Part shown: positions 63,155 to 64,000 of the stretch, in pieces
Numbering within the stretch: position 1 is the stretch's first letter
How the letters are laid out: every line of letters starts with the position of its first letter
The notes under the pieces: generated by a model
The model's input: the letters and a program-made list of their open reading frames with translations, nothing else
Databases searched by the model: none
What the model was told of the DNA's origin: nothing
Source of the DNA: Phytophthora sp. 'mugwort'
Taxonomy: Eukaryota > Oomycota > Peronosporomycetes > Peronosporales > Peronosporaceae
Assembly: GCA_033558025.1 (NCBI GenBank)
Contig: JAUCEF010000016.1
Span: forward strand, 4,030,001-4,094,000
DNA: 64,000 nt
Direction: 5' to 3'
Program-made: the position numbers and the translations under genes

Positions 63155-64000
63155 TTAGTCGCGGGCGTCGAACACCGACAGCAGCAGCTCGCCGTAGTCG
63201 CCGCTCACCTCCTCGGCGATGCGCTCGCGCAGCTCCTTGCCGTACTTCTTCTTGTACACCGGCTTGATGTCACGCAGCACGATGTGGTAGCGCACCACGG
63301 CCGAGCTCAAAGCGTTCTCGTCCGTGCCGAAGCCCTTCATGGCCTCCTCGAACAGCTCCGCCAGCAGGTCCAGCGGTTCCGTGATCATGCGAATCAGGAA
63401 CAGCACCGCCTTCTCGGCATCTCCGTTAAACTCGTGCGCCGCGGCCTTCACGAGCGGCTCCTTGTACTTCTTCTCATAGGCAGCGGCTACGGCGCGCATG
63501 TGCTCGGGCGGGCTGGCCACCAGCACGCTAACGAAGCCCTCCTCGTCCGTGCCCATCTTGCCGCGGCCCGTTTTGTACAGCTTCTCCACGTCGGCGTCAA
63601 CCTTGGCAGCGTTGTGAATGTTGGCGTCGTACGGCACCAGCGCTGCCTGCAGCGACGCCAGAATCACCTTCTGGAAGTCGCCGTGCAGGTCGCTGTCCAG
63701 CACGGAACCGAGGTCCTCGCCGTACGTGTCGTAGTACGTCTTCTTGAGGATGTCGATCTCCACGTTGGTGCGGCCCACGACTACGGGGTAGATAAGGTCC
63801 TCTTTCGTGCCCATACCCTTGGTAGCCTTGCGCAGGATGCCGGCCTCGGCTTCCGGCAGCGGCGAGGCCAGCAGCTTCAGCAGGAACTCGTAGTGGCCCG
63901 ATGTCTCGTCGTCTAGCACGTCGCGCAGGTTCTGGTTGTGCAGCTCCTTGTATCGCTTGGCAATGAAGCCACGCTGTGTGGCCGTCTTGCCGCCGAGCGC
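63155..64000 (-). CDS. Annexin, partial (5' part beyond window)
   Basis: The minus-strand frame runs from the window edge to a TAG at 63155-63157 and gives at least 281 residues. It stays open upstream of 63919 (GGKTATQRGFIAKRYKELHN), so the GTG there is not the start. Four-helix annexin repeats are visible, with type II calcium-site loops in KGMGTKEDLIYPVVVG, RGKMGTDEEGFVSVLV and KGFGTDENALSSAVVR, and the end-of-repeat pattern DLHGDFQKVILASL or EVSGDYGELLLSVF. Annexins bind acidic membranes in a calcium-dependent way; oomycete annexins have been linked to membranes and cell-wall glucan synthesis. GC-rich coding bias suggests high expression. Confidence 0.93.
   Translation of the reverse strand, partial: ALGGKTATQRGFIAKRYKELHNQNLRDVLDDETSGHYEFLLKLLASPLPEAEAGILRKATKGMGTKEDLIYPVVVGRTNVEIDILKKTYYDTYGEDLGSVLDSDLHGDFQKVILASLQAALVPYDANIHNAAKVDADVEKLYKTGRGKMGTDEEGFVSVLVASPPEHMRAVAAAYEKKYKEPLVKAAAHEFNGDAEKAVLFLIRMITEPLDLLAELFEEAMKGFGTDENALSSAVVRYHIVLRDIKPVYKKKYGKELRERIAEEVSGDYGELLLSVFDARD

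Noticed and set aside
63050..63916. 288-codon plus-strand open frame opposite the annexin gene
   Set aside because: It mirrors the annexin codons exactly, is rich in His/Leu/Val as expected for an antisense shadow of GC-rich coding DNA, and has no motif of its own.
1..64000. RxLR or Crinkler effector genes
   Set aside because: I looked for a signal peptide followed by RxLR-EER or LxLFLAK in the small ORFs and saw none. The region is of the gene-dense, housekeeping type.
1..64000. tRNA, rRNA and CRISPR features
   Set aside because: No cloverleaf with a GGTTCGAATCC-like T-arm was convincing; GTTCGAG strings at 23056 and 38419 lie inside coding exons. No regularly spaced repeats were seen.

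Overview
The window looks like chromosomal DNA of an oomycete, most likely a Phytophthora species (inference). Genes are dense on both strands. Introns are short (about 55-160 nt) with GTRNGT-type donors, CTAAC/CTAAT-like branch sites and TAG/CAG acceptors. Several start regions carry the oomycete GCTCATTYY initiator, and the transposon types (Harbinger, hAT, Tc1/mariner) are typical of Phytophthora. No rRNA, tRNA or CRISPR was seen. Exon structures below were derived by eye from splice sites and reading phase; they are not transcript-supported.

Layout. 1-3.2 kb: the end of an upstream gene, a HEAT-repeat protein (-), and a TMEM50 homologue (+) sharing a 145-bp divergent promoter. 3.3-7.6 kb: one five-exon minus-strand gene for a large TPR-IQ-LRR protein. 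7.9-11 kb: a Ser-rich unknown and the Hsp70/Hsp90 co-chaperone HOP/Sti1. 11.18-14.08 kb: a Harbinger element with terminal inverted repeats, a 3-bp target duplication, a decayed transposase and a convergent frameshifted Myb/SANT-like ORF. 14.2-17 kb: a gene of unknown family starting 110 bp after that element, followed by a decayed paralogue. 17.1-24.6 kb: a SERAC1-like lipase-fold protein, an ankyrin protein (-), a Tubby-like protein and a predicted pseudokinase beginning MGC.

24.7-36 kb: a basic unknown protein (-), a Tudor-like/coiled-coil protein (-), selenocysteine elongation factor EFSec (+), possible unannotated exons, a TFIIS N-domain-like nuclear protein (+), ALG7/DPAGT1 (-), and a membrane-anchored histidine phosphatase (-). 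36-38 kb holds no recognisable gene. 38-45 kb: an atypical kinase with a PH-like region, an Akr1-like ankyrin-DHHC palmitoyltransferase (-), a RUS-family protein and a 160-aa ankyrin protein. 45.1-52.5 kb: one intronless 2465-codon DENN-domain gene (-).

52.5-56.7 kb is a decayed hAT transposon region containing a 52-bp near-perfect palindrome. 57-60.6 kb: a HERPUD-like ER protein, an AZUL zinc-domain protein (-) and anthranilate phosphoribosyltransferase (-). 61.2-62.85 kb is a Tc1/mariner element with about 230-bp inverted repeats and a frameshifted transposase. The window ends inside an annexin gene (-).

The host genes do not form an operon or cluster. They are housekeeping and signalling functions (N-glycosylation, ER quality control, selenoprotein synthesis, tryptophan synthesis, membrane traffic, chaperones) interrupted by three DNA-transposon insertions. 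I found no convincing new multi-gene system. The most unusual items are the TPR-IQ-LRR protein, the two atypical kinases, the DENN giant and the transposon/gene junction at 14.08 kb.
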